64,000 nucleotides of DNA from Lucifuga dentata. Taxonomy: Eukaryota; Chordata; Actinopteri; Ophidiiformes; Bythitidae. The stretch spans positions 62,001 to 126,000 of the forward strand of contig VXCM01003196.1 of the NCBI GenBank assembly GCA_014773175.1. Direction: 5' to 3'. The position numbers were made by a program, and so were the translations under genes. The notes under the pieces were generated by a model. It was given only the letters and a program-made list of their open reading frames with translations, ran no database searches and had not been told where the DNA came from. This document shows positions 13,267-26,450 of the stretch, one piece after another; within the stretch, counting starts at the first letter, position 1, and every line of letters starts with the position of its first letter.

Positions 13267-14222
13267 AAACTTGAAGCACAAGCATAAAGGCAAATGTGTG
13301 TGTGTGTGTGTGTGTGTTTGATTTATGTTCTGTGTAATTGAGAGAATATGATAGGATTGGTACTATATGATGCTAAGTACGTGAAACTTGTGTTTGCAAG
13401 TTTCTGAGTGTGTGTGCATGCATGTATTTTTTAAAGCAGGAAGCTAACTACTCTGAGTATGATGCTGGTGATAAGGGTGGTGTATACCGCTGTGTGTGTG
13501 TTGTGTGTGTGTCACCAGGGAGGTGGGGCGGGTTCAGTGGTAGGACACGGTCATCCATGCTGGTATTCGTGAGAGGCTCCCAAATACCAGGGTGGGGTGG
13601 AGGATGGAGGAGGTGGGATGGTGGGGGTGGNNNNNNNNNNNNNNNNNNNNNNNNNNNNNNNNNNNNNNNNNNNNNNNNNNNNNNNNNNNNNNNNNNNNNN
13701 NNNNNNNNNNNNNNNNNNNNNNNNNNNNNNNNNNNNNNNNNNNNNNNNNNNNGGGGGGGGCAGTGGTGGCAGGATAACTGCCCAAAGCCTGGTAAACAAT
13801 TCTACAAAACGTTCATGAATGAATAATGCTGCAGTACATGAATATCTCGATCCAGTTTCTATCTCTTCTGATAAAGTTTGTGAGAAGTTCCTGTAACAGC
13901 ACAGAGAACTCTGGAGAATTAACATGAAGACTCTGCACCTAAAGTCATTTTCCTCCACAATGTCTGAAACGTGCTCAGTGGAACCAAAAACAAACAAACA
14001 AAAAAACAAAACAAAACACTGAGTTCAGTTATTGTCTGTAGGTCATCATTCCTCAGTGCTGACATGGATCTCGTTTCAAATACATCTTGACAGAATTTCT
14101 TCTGTCATTATAATGATAAAAACTGCAATATATACAATTTTAAGGTGTTTAAACTCTGTGACCCAAATGATACCTGTACCTATGGGGAGATAGTTTGACA
14201 CTTTCCTTAAGGGTTACAACTA
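12005..14222. other. Intergenic with microsatellites and a 122-N gap
   Basis: No gene recognised. (TAA)n at 12063-12124, (TG)n(GA)n at 12620-12670, (CA)n at 13204-13265, and an assembly gap at 13631-13752 bordered by G-rich repeats on both sides. Confidence 0.5.
13631..13752. other. Assembly gap (122 N)
   Basis: Unsequenced run between GGTGGGGG-rich sequence on the left and a poly-G start on the right. The gap is probably a G-rich tandem repeat. Confidence 0.95.
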
Positions 14223-14733
14223 CTGTATATACTTGTGTATAAGCCGACGACCCCCTGATGTTGTTCCATCAATTGTTTTGTAAAATTGTTTAGCAATTTA
14301 ACAATTGTTTAGCAAATTACCTGGTTTTCTGGGTATTGTCATAGTATTCCTGTGATTTTCTGAAAATAATCCACATATCAGTAAATATGATATTTATTTC
14401 AGCAGCTGATTACTGTAACTGACCAATCACAACAGCACTTACTGGCCACCACAAAATGTGCTGGATAAGATGTTTAGTCAGGAAATGTCTCATTCTAAGG
14501 TATTCTAAGGTATGGTTTAAACATGGGTAGTGGTCATAGGTAGTATTTCCACCCCTGGAAATTTCCTTCTCTGGGATCAAATTTGAATTTCTCATGTATA
14601 AGCCANAGTATTTCCACCCCTGGAAATTTCCTTCTCTGGGATCAAATTTGAATTTCTCATGTATAAGCCAACGCCCCGATTTGCTTTGTGAAATTTGGTA
14701 ATAAAAACTTGGCTTATACTCGAGTATATACAG
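14223..14733. mobile_element. TA-flanked MITE (CTGTATATACT TIR), copy 1
   Basis: Left end CTGTATATACTTGTGTATAA and right end TTATACTCGAGTATATACAG are inverted copies flanked by TA. It contains a CCAATCACAACAGC block and GGATAAGATGTTTAGTCAGG, shared with 18483-19278. The N at 14606 separates two identical 64-bp segments and is likely a false duplication. Confidence 0.8.
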
Positions 14734-16310
14734 TATTTGTTGAATTGGCTTGAATTGAATTCTTCAAATGTACAATATTACTGATAGTTTGACCACATAG
14801 ATAGTAGGTCAGGGATCAGCCTGGACTGTGGCTGTGGGATTAATGGGTAACTGGGGATGAGTGAAAACAGATCAAAACTCCTTACAGATCCCACAGTGGT
14901 CAATAAGAGAAGCTTTGCAGTGAATTACATCCGTCTCTGCATGCTGCAAAATCAGATTTCAAAATCTACATTCATAGGTGATGTAAAAGCAAATACATAC
15001 AGAATTCAGTTCTCTTCAGTTCTCAAATCTCAAAGGCATCACTGTAAAAGTTACTCTAACAATGAGGATACTGTACCGATAATGTAATAAAAGAAAAATA
15101 TATTAATGTTTATGTTTACTGTACAGAACTTTATATTTCACAACCTATTTCAAACACATTTTATTACATACAGGTTTATTAATTTAATTGATATGCTCTG
15201 TTGCAGAGTAATGCTACAAAATCTCTGTAAAAATATGCTGAGAAATAATCTGTAGCAGCTCGACTATTATTGAGTATTTTTATTGCATTGATTGCTGGGC
15301 ATGTTATACAAACAAATTTCTGTGGAAACGGACAATAAAGTCTTATTTGATCTTATCTTATCTTATCTTTTTCTCTGTCCAAATCAGTAGATACAGTGAA
15401 TTGGAATGATTAATTACTGTAACTGTAGCCTGACTACTTAGTCAGAATTAGGTAGTGATTGTGGCTAAATGATCATACCCAAAGCTATAAATAACATATT
15501 CTACTGGCAAGCTAGCAAATTCTATATACATGTAATATAATATCAATTGGGATAACTCCAAAAAAACGTTGCATTTACAACATAAATGCTCGGTTCGTGG
15601 ACGTCATCGCTAATTTGCTCCAAAACACTCAGATTCTCTTCCTGTAGTTTATCAGCGTATGCTAACGTGATTTAGATGCATTTTTCTCTCTCAGTGATAA
15701 AAACAACAAGCATAATTTGGTTCCGTTGTTCAGTAGAGTTGGCTCCTGATGTCCACCAGTTATATCTGATAGACACACACACACACACATCGGACACAAT
15801 GGATCCTAATTGATTGGGCATCGGTGGACATCAAGGTTAAAGACAGGTGGTCCAGCATACCCTGAAGGTTCTGGAAACCCCTTTCTGGATCATTCTTGCC
15901 CAGTTTAACATCTGCTGTTGTTAAAGGTATACACACTGGAAAAAGCAGCAATCTCATATGTATAACCACAATAATCAGTGCTGTCAGTAATATTAATGCA
16001 TGTATTCAATATTTACCAATGTACTACAACTGACCGGACTCAATGCAACTGTTTTTTTTTTTTTTAATATGCAAAATATGTTACATGATCAGCACGAACA
16101 GTGTAAAATATTCTCATTACTATGACTTGCAGTAGCCACTGTATGTACAGTCTTTGTATGTGCAATATGGAAACACATACAGATTTACGCATTCACACAT
16201 ACATGCACACGCACACACGGCAAAGGAAGAGAATGATGAGGTGTCTGACAGGAGCAAACAAAAGCTGTGCCCCTACACAAACACAAACACAATAAGCATT
16301 GAGAGAGCTG

Positions 16311-16357
<47 letters not shown>

Positions 16358-16638
16358 GTACAGAAAAGCTGCCATGTTCGTCACCTTATCTGAAAACTAT
16401 GTTTGTGTGTCTGTCTGTGCTTATGGCATTGAAACCCAAAGCATATCCTTCCTTGTTCCACCTTCTAAAAAAGAGGCCATGGACTGTGTGTGTGTGTGTG
16501 TGTGTGTGTGTTTGTGTGTGTGTNCCTTCTAAAAAAGAGGCCATGGACTGTGTGTGTGTGTGTGTGTGTGTGTGTTTGTGTGTGTGTGCATGTGTGTGTG
16601 AGTGATTGTTGTCATGAGACTATTTTCAAAACCCATAT

Positions 16639-16691
<53 letters not shown>

Positions 16692-16872
16692 CAGAGAAGA
16701 TTATAGTTTGTTTTATTATTTTTGAAACTAATATGAAAACAAACTTTGCTTTTTAAGGTTTGTTGTGATGTCTGCATGTGTTTATGTGTGTGTGTGTGTG
16801 TTTCTGTTTGTCTTTAAAACCACTTGTGTGTACTTTAATTGCTTTTTAAATGTTACTTGTTGACAGCACAGG

Positions 16873-16964
<92 letters not shown>

Positions 16965-18234
16965 ACAGTAGGGGACCTTTATAGCCTCCCTCTAGCCCTT
17001 TTCCAGCCAAATTATTGATAGAGTGATATCCATTAGACGGCGTGTGGCTGAACGGAGGGATGAACTGGGCTGAAAGCTAAATATTTGGTCTAGTTAAACT
17101 GCTGGTGTTTACGTTAAGAGCAGCGAAACTGTTTGTTTGAAGCCTCTCTGCTTCCAGCGTGTAAACTTGGCTACCAGATAAAGACTCGGGCCTCCTCGCT
17201 TCTGAGAGATGAAGAGAAAGGGAGTGGGGGAAGGATAACAAAATAAACANCTCGGGCCTCCTCGCTTCTGAGAGATGAAGAGAAAGGGAGTGGGGGAAGG
17301 ATAACAAAATAAACACAAGACAAATGAAGGAGTGCTTTCTTGGCGGCTTCTATCTTGATCAGAAACATTTACTGTACCATGGCACAACAAATAATCAGGT
17401 GACAAGTGAGCAAAACGTAAACCCTCACGGCCGAGGAGGAGGACGAAAATCGCCAAGGCAGACTGATAAAGAGATCAGCTGAAGAAAAAATATCATTCCC
17501 TCAGGCCTAGTATTTTAAAATTCCACTTCTAAATCAATCTGAGAAAAAAAAAATGGATTTGGCTGAGGGAGAAATGCAGGGAAAGGTGATAAAATGAGGC
17601 GTTAGTGGAAAAACTTTTGAGTGGATAAATGAGGACAGAACATGCAGACAGGGGAGAAAAAGAGAAAGAGAGGCAAAGAGACGGAGATGTAATGATAGAA
17701 AGCAGCCAGAAAATAGAGCGGTTCAGCTGGGCCAAAGATGGAGCGATAGCTCAGCCAGTAAGGTCCTGAGTGTGAAAGAAAGAGCCTTTTCTGTGGAGTT
17801 CAGAGAGGCTGTCAATCCAGAAAAGGCCCAGATCCAACAGAATATTTATTCAGCAAATAGAATAAAAACAGGGAAAGGGATGGATGGATGGAGGTGTAGT
17901 TTGTGTGTGTGTATGTGTTTGCATGTGTGCACTATAAGGCTGCAAAATGTGAAGTGTGTGTTCAATTTTTTTTTTTTTGGATATTGCAATGGCTATATGA
18001 GACATGATTAAGCTATCATTTCAGTTGCTCCTTTACTCTCCTTTCCCTCAAACAGTTTTGGGTGTTTCTACTGCAAAAACACTGGTGCTCAGCTGGAAAA
18101 CCTGGTTGACTTTTTTAGCCCCAAAACCTTGCAGGTCTGGAGCGAAGGAACCATGATGTCATGATCCAGCAGCAGCATTTCAGATTACTGCTTAACTCAG
18201 CAAAAGTGCAGCTGGACGATATAGTTAAAGGGCG
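14734..18234. other. Intergenic, microsatellite rich
   Basis: No gene recognised. It contains a retroposon tail (about 15270-15369), CA/TG/GA/CT microsatellites at 16313-16353, 16487-16590, 16640-16687 and 16876-16960, and two false-duplication N joins (16524 and 17250). A non-repetitive stretch at about 17000-17180 could be regulatory. Confidence 0.5.
15270..15369 (+). mobile_element. Retroposon 3' tail with (CTTAT)n
   Basis: Contains AATTTCTGTGGAAACGGACA, ACAATAAAG and a terminal TTATCTTATC repeat. This is the pattern of many teleost LINE/SINE 3' ends. Family uncertain. Confidence 0.5.
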
Positions 18235-19640
18235 ATCATGCATGTTTGAGCCTAATATATTCAATTTTCATACATGTTACGTTACCGACAACCATTCCCC
18301 AAAGGATAAAACCATATTTCAGCTTTCCTGACGTTTTGTAAAATCTCTTAATCTTTCAAAATCAAATATTCAAGTGATATACCCACCTTAAAAATCGATG
18401 TTTCGCCTGCTAATAGTTGCACAGCCTTATGAAGTCACAGTCATTTAAATTGTTCCATAATGCAGGTCTTCTTTTGGGACTACCGTACATACTTGACTAT
18501 AAGCTGATCTCATGTATAAGCCAACCCCCTGATTTTGACCTGCAAATTTAGATTTTTAAAGAAACCCGTATGTAAGCCAACCCCCTGATGTTGTTCCATC
18601 AATTTATTTGTTTAGCAAATTACCTGTTTTTCTGGGTATTGTCATAGTATTCTTGTGATTTTCTGAAAATAATCCATGTACCGGTAAACATATTTATTTC
18701 AGCAGCTGATTACTGTAACTGATATCACCTGACATTAACTTTTCTGGACTTCTTGTCTGAACGTCAAACAGTTCAATCCAGTCCTTGACGCTCTTTTCCT
18801 CTTCTGAGTCCGTGAAGTTTCCATTCTGTATTGTATCTTATCTCAATCTTCTTGCTAATAAAGCACAAAACATGATGCTGAACGAGACTACCAAACAACG
18901 GTACCGTACCGGTATATGAAACAGCACTTTTATAAGGTCATCTCTGATTGGCCCATTCTTTTGTCTTTGGCCAATCACAACAGCCACAAATGGCTGCTGC
19001 AAAATGTGCTGGATAAGATGTTTAGTCAGGAAATATCTCATTCTAAGGTATGANGCTGCTGCAAAATGTGCTGGATAAGATGTTTAGTCAGGAAATATCT
19101 CATTCTAAGGTATGATTTAATTATTTTCCATGTGTAGTGGTAATGAGTAGTATTTCTAACCTTCATTCTTATTTTGTTCTCTGGGATCAAATTTGAATTT
19201 CTCGTGTATAAGCCGACCCCCTGATTTGCTTTGTGAAATTTGGTAATAAAAACTCGGCTTATACTCGAATATATGTGGTATATTCCCCAGTGGAGACATA
19301 CATTCACTCCACACTTTTTATTGTGCTTTAATACTAAAATTGCGTAACTTCTAAAAAAAAAAAACAACCCTGAATCCATGTCTTGTTCACGATGATAGAT
19401 TATCTATCCCAAGAACATTTCAAGTATCAACAAGTTGATTTTAATAGCATACCAGAATGAACTGAAACCAATGGCGGTCTAGAAGGTAGGAAATTTTTTA
19501 AAATTCACCGTTCAAGTAGTATGCTTTGGGAAAAGACATTCAGTAACATGACATGTCACAAGTTACATTTCATACTTTACATGTATGAAAATTGAATATA
19601 TTAGGCTCAAACATGCACAATTGCTGGTGTGGTCCTTTAA
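18235..19640 (+). mobile_element. TTAA foldback MITE (family 1) with nested TA-MITE
   Basis: Outer element bounded by TTAA on each side. The left arm reads GCATGTTTGAGCCTAATATA, TTCAATTTTCATACATGTTA and CAGCTTTCCTGACGTTTTG. The right arm is its inverted counterpart, with CATGTATGAAAATTGAATAT, AGGCTCAAACATGC and GTGGTCCTTTAA. Two long arms with no intact frame mark a foldback MITE. The TTAA target is used by piggyBac and Kolobok superfamilies, and I cannot choose between them. The 18483-19278 element interrupts it at GGGAC-TA|TATTCCC. Confidence 0.85.
18483..19278. mobile_element. TA-flanked MITE, copy 2, nested
   Basis: Same family as 14223-14733: left end CCGTACATACTTGACTATAA, right end TTATACTCGAATATATGTGG, with TA on both sides. 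The interior shares CCAATCACAACAGCC and GGATAAGATGTTTAGTCAGG. The N at 19054 separates two copies of the same 61 bp. Confidence 0.8.
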
Positions 19641-20532
19641 ATCCAGCATTACTCTGAAAAGTAATGCTGGATTTAACTATGAGTTAAAGGACACCTGCAG
19701 ACCAGCTCACAAAGGTACAAGTTCAGCAACTGGTTTATTATAAACGCAGGCCAGTTCTCAGAAGCTGCCCTTGAAGTGAACAAGCCCAAGCTTCACCACA
19801 AATATCCACATGGCCTCCTTACCTGCAGATGCTAATATTGCTGCATCACTCTCGCCCCCAAACCAAATCCACACACCCTTATCTGCCTTGATCTCTCGTC
19901 GAGGATCTCCCACCCCAACCCCCACAAAAACAGCTTAACGAAATGAGCTGCTGCTGTGCTTTTAATGCGTCCTGCTGTTCAAACAGCTTTCAGCTGTAGA
20001 CAAGNTTTTTTTTTTTTTTTTTTTTTTGTTTAATTTTCAGATATATTCACATAAACTATTCAAATTCAGGAATGTTTTAATTCAGTTCAGTCTTCAGTGA
20101 CCATCTAAACTTATATGAACTAGCAGCCCTCATTCTCAGGCTTTATTGGAGGCTCTTTGATGCTGATGTATTTTGATGGGGAATTACAGTGTGGACCAGC
20201 TAAACAAGAGCCAGCTGTACAAGCCTGCAATTGCATCTCATCTCCCCACTGTTTGCCCCAAACACCCCAACAGCAGACTTGCTGCTCACTTCATCAGACA
20301 AGGTGCATCTTGCACCTAACAGGCTTTTTTTTTTTTTTTTTTTNTTTTTTTCTGAACATGCATAGGTAGGAGTGTGTATATGCTTGCAAGCATATTTAAG
20401 GAAGGTGAGCAGAGAGGGTGGTTCCGTAAAAGCATGGAGATGCATGAGTGCACGAGTTGAAAACACAAAGAGATTTAAGTCATATTAAATTGACTTGCTG
20501 AACATACAGGCCTTGAAAGTGCATGACAAAGC

Positions 20533-20564
<32 letters not shown>

Positions 20565-23411
20565 AGAAAGACAGCGAGCCTACACATTCTCTGAATAGCT
20601 GGGTTGCTCATATGAAAGGCTCTCGCATGGCGGGGCCGCAACGCTGATTCAGCTGCAGGTTATTGTCCCTCAAAGCCTCTTTCTTACAGTGAAAATATTA
20701 TGATACATCTGCACATATTGAGCTCTCAGCCATACACACACACACTCTCACACCAGCCCGTGCAGAATCAGAAGCACACGCACACACATACATCAAAAAC
20801 ACACCTCGTGGTTGTGAAAAGTTACAGAGATGAGCTGTCAAATGTGCTAAAATGTTGGTGGGCTCTCGAAGCAATAAAAACGTTATCTGCACGTCATCAG
20901 TATCCCATCAGCCCTCAGGCGGAGCTATTGATCAGCATGGTGGCTAATCCGAAGCCGACAAACCCCTCGGAGATTTCCTTTCCTAAACTCTGCCTTTTCT
21001 TCTTCCTTCCTTCTTTGCTTATGAAAAACTTTTGTTATCCAAAAGCAAACCGACAAATGTTTTTCACTATGTATCCAGTACCACTTTCAGTGTTCTGGCG
21101 GTTTAGTGAGAAAAGACTCAGTCCCGGAATCCTTTGAAGTGTGCTGCATGGGGGGGTCAGGGTTTTCTACACACAAAGACCTACACACATGCGCGCACAT
21201 ACACACACATCCTTGAATTGTTAGACATATGAGGACAGTCCGTTGACTTACACCGACTTTTTAACCCCTAGCCTTAAGCCTTGACCTTAACCCTAACAAT
21301 GGCATGGCAGGTTGACCCTAAACCTTACCTTAAACTAACCTTAATCCAGCTGCAACCCCTAAATATAGCTTCAAGACTGATGAGGTCTCGCAAACATCCT
21401 CATAACTGGCTATCTTCTGGGTTCTTGGGACATTTGGACCCCACAGGAGATTTTAAAAAACAGGCAGACTCACACACACACATCCCATGACCCTTTGGGA
21501 ACAGTGAGAGCTCAGTATGCAGGGAAAAAAAAAGTCAAATTAGACTGGAGTCATTGCAACATCCAAGCACCATCATAATATAATGATACACTTCATTGCA
21601 TCTACTGGAACTGTATATGGCGCGAGACCTCAGGATAACCCCGCATGACCCTCTGGGCTTTCGGACTGAGGCGCCATGAAAACAAGGCCTCACTAGTCGC
21701 CTCTCTTCTCTCTCGCTCTCTCTCCCCCTCTCTTGTTATTTGTTCAGTATGTAGTACAAATTTCCCCGTGTTGCAGGCGTATAGGGATCAGCGCAGCGAA
21801 CTGTGCCCAACCTCGCTTACCTTATGGAGCTTGTTACGATGCCACAGAGTTCAGACCTGACAGATCCAATAACCCCTCCACTGTCGTTCAGGGGAGAAAT
21901 TGCTCGGAGGGATCTGCACCGAAAACGCCCCGCACCTCACCTCGCGTTTAAAGTTATGATCCTTATCGTAATTAATTCAATAAAGCGGTAATGTGCTGCA
22001 AACCCGGCACCCCCCTGCCTTGTCCAGCATGCAGAGGGATATAGGCTTTCAGGACCAGGTTCTCTCACTGACTCCAGTGTCGAAGGTAATAGGGAGCAGA
22101 CAGGAGTTAGACAACGATAGGTATGTCTGCACCGGTGCGAGTAAAGAGGCCTAATCGAATTTGTTTTAGACTTTAAAAAGATACTTTCAGGGGTTTGTGT
22201 TAATAACCTAATAATAATAAGAAATGGAAAGCTGATCCAAGGTCAACAGTGGAAGGAGGCCATTTTTAATTTGGAAAACTGGAGCAGGCTCCAAATAATA
22301 GGCTACCAGCCTGTGGATGCACACAGTGACTTCCAGGGTCGCAAAACATCACAGACCTGATGGATCGCCAAGTAAAGTACTGCAACAACTGCTAAGCAGA
22401 ACTAAAGAATGACATTAATACAACTAAACAAACAAAACCTAAAATTACTCAGAAAGCCTAAAATCAAAACTGTGAGAATTTGTGTCATTTTGAGTGAAAT
22501 ACCTGTAGAACTCAAAGAATTAAAGATTGAAAAAATAAACAAATGTGACATTAACAGGATTATACTTAAATGTATTTAAGCCTGTAGCCTGTATCACCAA
22601 TATTATTCAGAAATCTAGGCAAATGATAAGGGAAGACCTTCATCTAAACAGCTGCTAAGAATGACCATCATATTCACTTACCGTGCTAAGACGCATTAAC
22701 TGAAATAATATAAATATTATGAGTGAAAACAGAGAGCATGTCATCACAACATTTTAGAGTAATTGGGAACGTGGCCTGGCTTTAGATGAAAACTAATAGC
22801 CTTTCGTGTGTATTGTTTTTCTCAAGCCTTAATTAATTCAACAGACTTCTGGAGATTTAAATGCTGATTAGATGAGTGCTGCTACGCACCACGAGTCAGC
22901 ATGTGTGTGCATGTGTGTGTGTGTGTTGGTATTTTAAATGTATGCTTGCATCTGTGTAAGTGAGCATGCTGGGGGGCTTGTGTTTATGTATCATATGTGG
23001 AATATATATTGCTGTGTCTCAGGGAAGTAACTGAGAGGTCTACATATTACAGCAAAGTGATGTAAGCGCTGGAAAGAACCGAAATATCTAGTATATCTCT
23101 GCCAAGGCTGAAAAACCATAAACAAAATGTCTTGTTCTGATAATTAAGGGCAAAACCAACTATATTCACATATTTTCTGGATCTGTTAAAGATATGTCAA
23201 AACATTTGCATTTTACTGAATCAGCATCTCAGCTACACATTAGTTGCTATTGCATGTTTCTGCCCTATTTGTTAATATACAGAAATTCCATACTTTTTAA
23301 TTTAGACTGATTTGTTGCTATTGAAGAAAGAAAGAAAAAAAAAAAACCCTATATTATTTAAAAAAAAACAACAAAAAAAAAACAAAAATCACACACACAC
23401 ACACACACAAA
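19641..23411. other. Intergenic with GC-richer islands
   Basis: No gene recognised. Poly-T N joins at 20005 and 20344. Non-repetitive, relatively GC-rich stretches at about 20610-21130 and 21600-22130 are candidates for conserved non-coding elements. A degenerate CCTTAACC-type repeat lies at about 21255-21365. Confidence 0.5.
21180..21485. repeat. Degenerate CCTTAACC-rich dispersed repeat
   Basis: Loose CCCTAA/CCTTAA words flanked by CA repeats and a GGACATTTGGACCCCACAGG end. It resembles a repeat type common in teleosts. It is not a true telomere array because the units are not regular. Confidence 0.45.
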
Positions 23412-23574
23412 GAAAAATTCTGGATCTTCCCCTAGATCTGGATTGGTACCAAAACTGACATATCCCATCTATCACCAAGTTTGATCGGCATTGGTTAATG
23501 AGTAATCCTGCTAACAATCAATCAAACTAATCAACAGAGGTGACAACAAAACATCCTTGGTGGAGGTAAGCAGA
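23412..23574 (+). repeat. Degenerate dispersed repeat, copy 2
   Basis: CTAGATCTGGATTGGTACCA, CACCAAGTTTGATCGGCATT, GAGTAATCCTGCTAACAATC and a final CTTGGTGGAGGTAA. Ordered similarity to 11845-12004, and in inverted orientation to 40297-40535. Confidence 0.55.
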
Positions 23575-23868
23575 GAACCAAACCAAAAAAAAAAAAAAAA
23601 NAAAAAAAAAAAAAAAGAGAGAGAGAGAGAATTTAGCTGGACCACCTTTGAAAATTGAAGAAAAAATGTTTAGGCCCAAAGTTTAAGCCCTGCTAAGGAG
23701 ATGGATCTAATGCCTGAAGGAATGAGCACTTAGCCACATCTCCTCTTCCATTTAGAAAGGAAATAATGGTGTAAACATGAGGTTACTGGCCCTGGCTGAA
23801 AACTTGAAGTGGATGCATTTACTTAAAAATTGATGAAATCGTGCCTGCTCCTAATCCTAATGGTTCTC

Positions 23869-24286
23869 AAACTGTGGTATGAGTGCCAATGAGAGCCAAT
23901 GAGTACTTGGAGTACTCCCTGCTGGTGTATCAGATGACTCTGGAAATTTCTGCAGAGAATCAAAGGAATTGATATATATATATATATAAATTTAAAAAAG
24001 TGTTATTGTGGCAAATTATTCACAAAAACTAAATAAATAAGAAATTAAGAAATGATTTTTAAACTTTAATTATTATTCTATTTATATTAAGAATGAGTTT
24101 TTTCCATCACAATCAGACCAAAATGTCATGTTTGTACCTCATGTACGTTTCCTATCAGTAATTTTTCCTATTTGTAACGTAAAGTTCTCAAGCACAGCAA
24201 GAGCAGATGCATGCTGGTTAGGTAGTACTTACATGTTATGGTACGCTCAGAAGTGGTTCGCAGTTCAGAAAGCTTGAGAATCATTG
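23869..24286. mobile_element. hAT-like MITE
   Basis: Left end AATGGTTCTCAAACTGTGGT, right end AGCTTGAGAATCATTG (an inverted match to the left end). The interior shares CAGATGACTCTGGAAATTTC with 4437-4700. The 8-bp target duplication was not resolved. Confidence 0.6.
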
Positions 24287-26450
24287 TTTTGAATAGTCTG
24301 TCGGAGGTGACGGTCTGTGTGAATTTAAGGTTATGCAGAATCATTGATTAGATATTGTGATATTAGATATTGTGATATTGATATTGAGGAAGTACTTGCA
24401 ACAAGGTATGGAGGTAAATATAAAGAAAAGAGGTCTCTGAAGGTTGTGTGTGTGTATGTGTGTGCGTGAAGGGGGGAGTTGACAGCTCTTCAGGCAGCTC
24501 AGGATATTTGACCAATGTTTGCACCCACNGAGTCCCCCTCACATTGATTAAATTGGATCAAGATGACACCAATAATTGGCTCAAGCTGCGGCCGGTGTGC
24601 AGACCCAATGATCCATATCTAACTCCTTTTGTTGCGATGGTGTCCCTTTTCCCGTGCCGCGCTCCATTTGGAACGGTTTACCTTGGCTCTGTCACAAGCA
24701 TTTTAGTCCAATCCCCCGCTGAACTCAACAGTGCTGACATCATGAGAGCGACGGAAAGGTTACATTTTTCACAGATGTCTGGGAAATTATTGACGTGGTG
24801 ACTTTTTATTTTTTATTTTTTTTAAGGTCACCCTATTCACACTTTTGTTCAATATTCCCAATTGAAACAGAGACAGTTTTTTTTTTTTTTTTGNTTTTTT
24901 TTTTTTTTTTGGTATGAAAATGATCCTCTTTAAATATCAATCCATGCCCTTAGAAAAATAGCTTGAGAAGAAGACGATTAACTTGATCAGTTAAATAATA
25001 GTGATATAATGATAAGAACTGATGCTTGATCAATCAATACATTAAAAAGGAAAGTCAGCAGGATGCTTGACAAAAACAATATATTTTTGACAAAGATCAA
25101 ACCAACACAAATTAATTTTATCTGTAACGCTTCAGAAATTCCAGCGCTGGGATCAGAGAATGATACTAATCAGCGCTACGCTCAGCCTCGGCTGTAATGA
25201 CTGAAAATCTTCCACATGGGTGATTTATTTTTGATGCAGATGGCAAAGCAAAATGTTTGAAACTTTAATGAATTTAAAGTAAATTGTTGCAAAGTACAGC
25301 AACTTGAGCAGAGAAAAGCTTAATCAGAAACAATATACACCTCACAGCTCCGGCTAGTGACCTGCCGTTGGCTGCTAAATAAGTCTGATATGTTTGTTAT
25401 GCTTAGAAATTCCTGACTACTGGAATCTACTTTCACCCTTCAGGTTGCTGATTTTTCCTGGCCGGTGCGTCGTCTTGGCCTGACTCCCCGTACACTCTTA
25501 AAAGGCACATAAACATCCAGAGAATTCACTTTAATTGTTTGGTACTTGGAACTACAGACATTTGCCTTGTCTGCATTCACCAAAATGAGGCATTAAAATA
25601 CATGTAACGGTGGTTAAATCAAGTAAATGGTGCAGATTATCGGTGCGCAGTCAGGAGTACATCACCCACCTTCGGCTGATGCGTTCAATTAGGCCATATA
25701 ACATATTAGCTAATGCGTTAGCTCTGTCCTATGGGCCTGGGTGATCCTGCAGCGATGGAGACATGGACCAAAACACAGCCTGTCACATCTGATTGAAGCA
25801 AAGCTGTGTGGATCTCATCTCTTTGTCACCAAGGTTACTAATCAGATTTCCATCCAGCACAGCCGCATGTAAGATTTCCTGATCAAACGCTGCGACTTGG
25901 CCCCACTGGCCGGCCCAGCCCATTATCTAACATGTTTTCTATGCGGTGGGGTCAGGCACAGTGTAAAGCCCAGAGAGAAACACTATACCTGTCTTTTGGA
26001 GCAGGCTGGAGGTAGAGCCACCGACTGCTTAAGAAGGAAAGGAATTGATCTCAGAAGAGGTCAAAGTCAGGACTCAACCCTGTTTCAACCCACATCAAGG
26101 GACAACTCCAAATAACACTGGAAGATATTAAGAGTTCTATCAATCTGGAAGTTTCTGAAATACGAGAAGCCTTTTATTCTGCACTGTCCACTTCAGATCC
26201 AGCTTAATTTGATTTGCCATCTCCTAATATTTCCTCTGATTATTAATGTATAACATTAGTTGGGTTCTCTGTGAATTACAACCAAATCACCATGAATTAA
26301 TTCCACTTCTTGTCCTAAAACACATAAATAAAAAACTTTTTAAAACTGGTAATTTTCATATTACTTAAAACCTACATTGCAAATATCATTTGTTATAAAT
26401 TTATGTAGTCTACCCACCTTCTGCACGTATGCAAACGAGAGAGGCTGGAC
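24287..26450. other. Intergenic, candidate conserved non-coding region
   Basis: No gene recognised. Apart from poly-T at about 24878-24910 (with an N), 24530-24800 and 25110-26110 are largely free of visible repeats and have mixed base composition. These are the best places in the left half of the window to look for conserved non-coding elements. Confidence 0.4.

Noticed and set aside
14857..15087. 76-codon frame on the + strand
   Set aside because: No similarity that I recognise, no splice context, and located between MITE and retroposon remnants.
21255..21365. Interstitial telomeric repeat
   Set aside because: CCCTAA-like words are irregular and mixed with CCTTAA. It is better explained by a degenerate teleost dispersed repeat.
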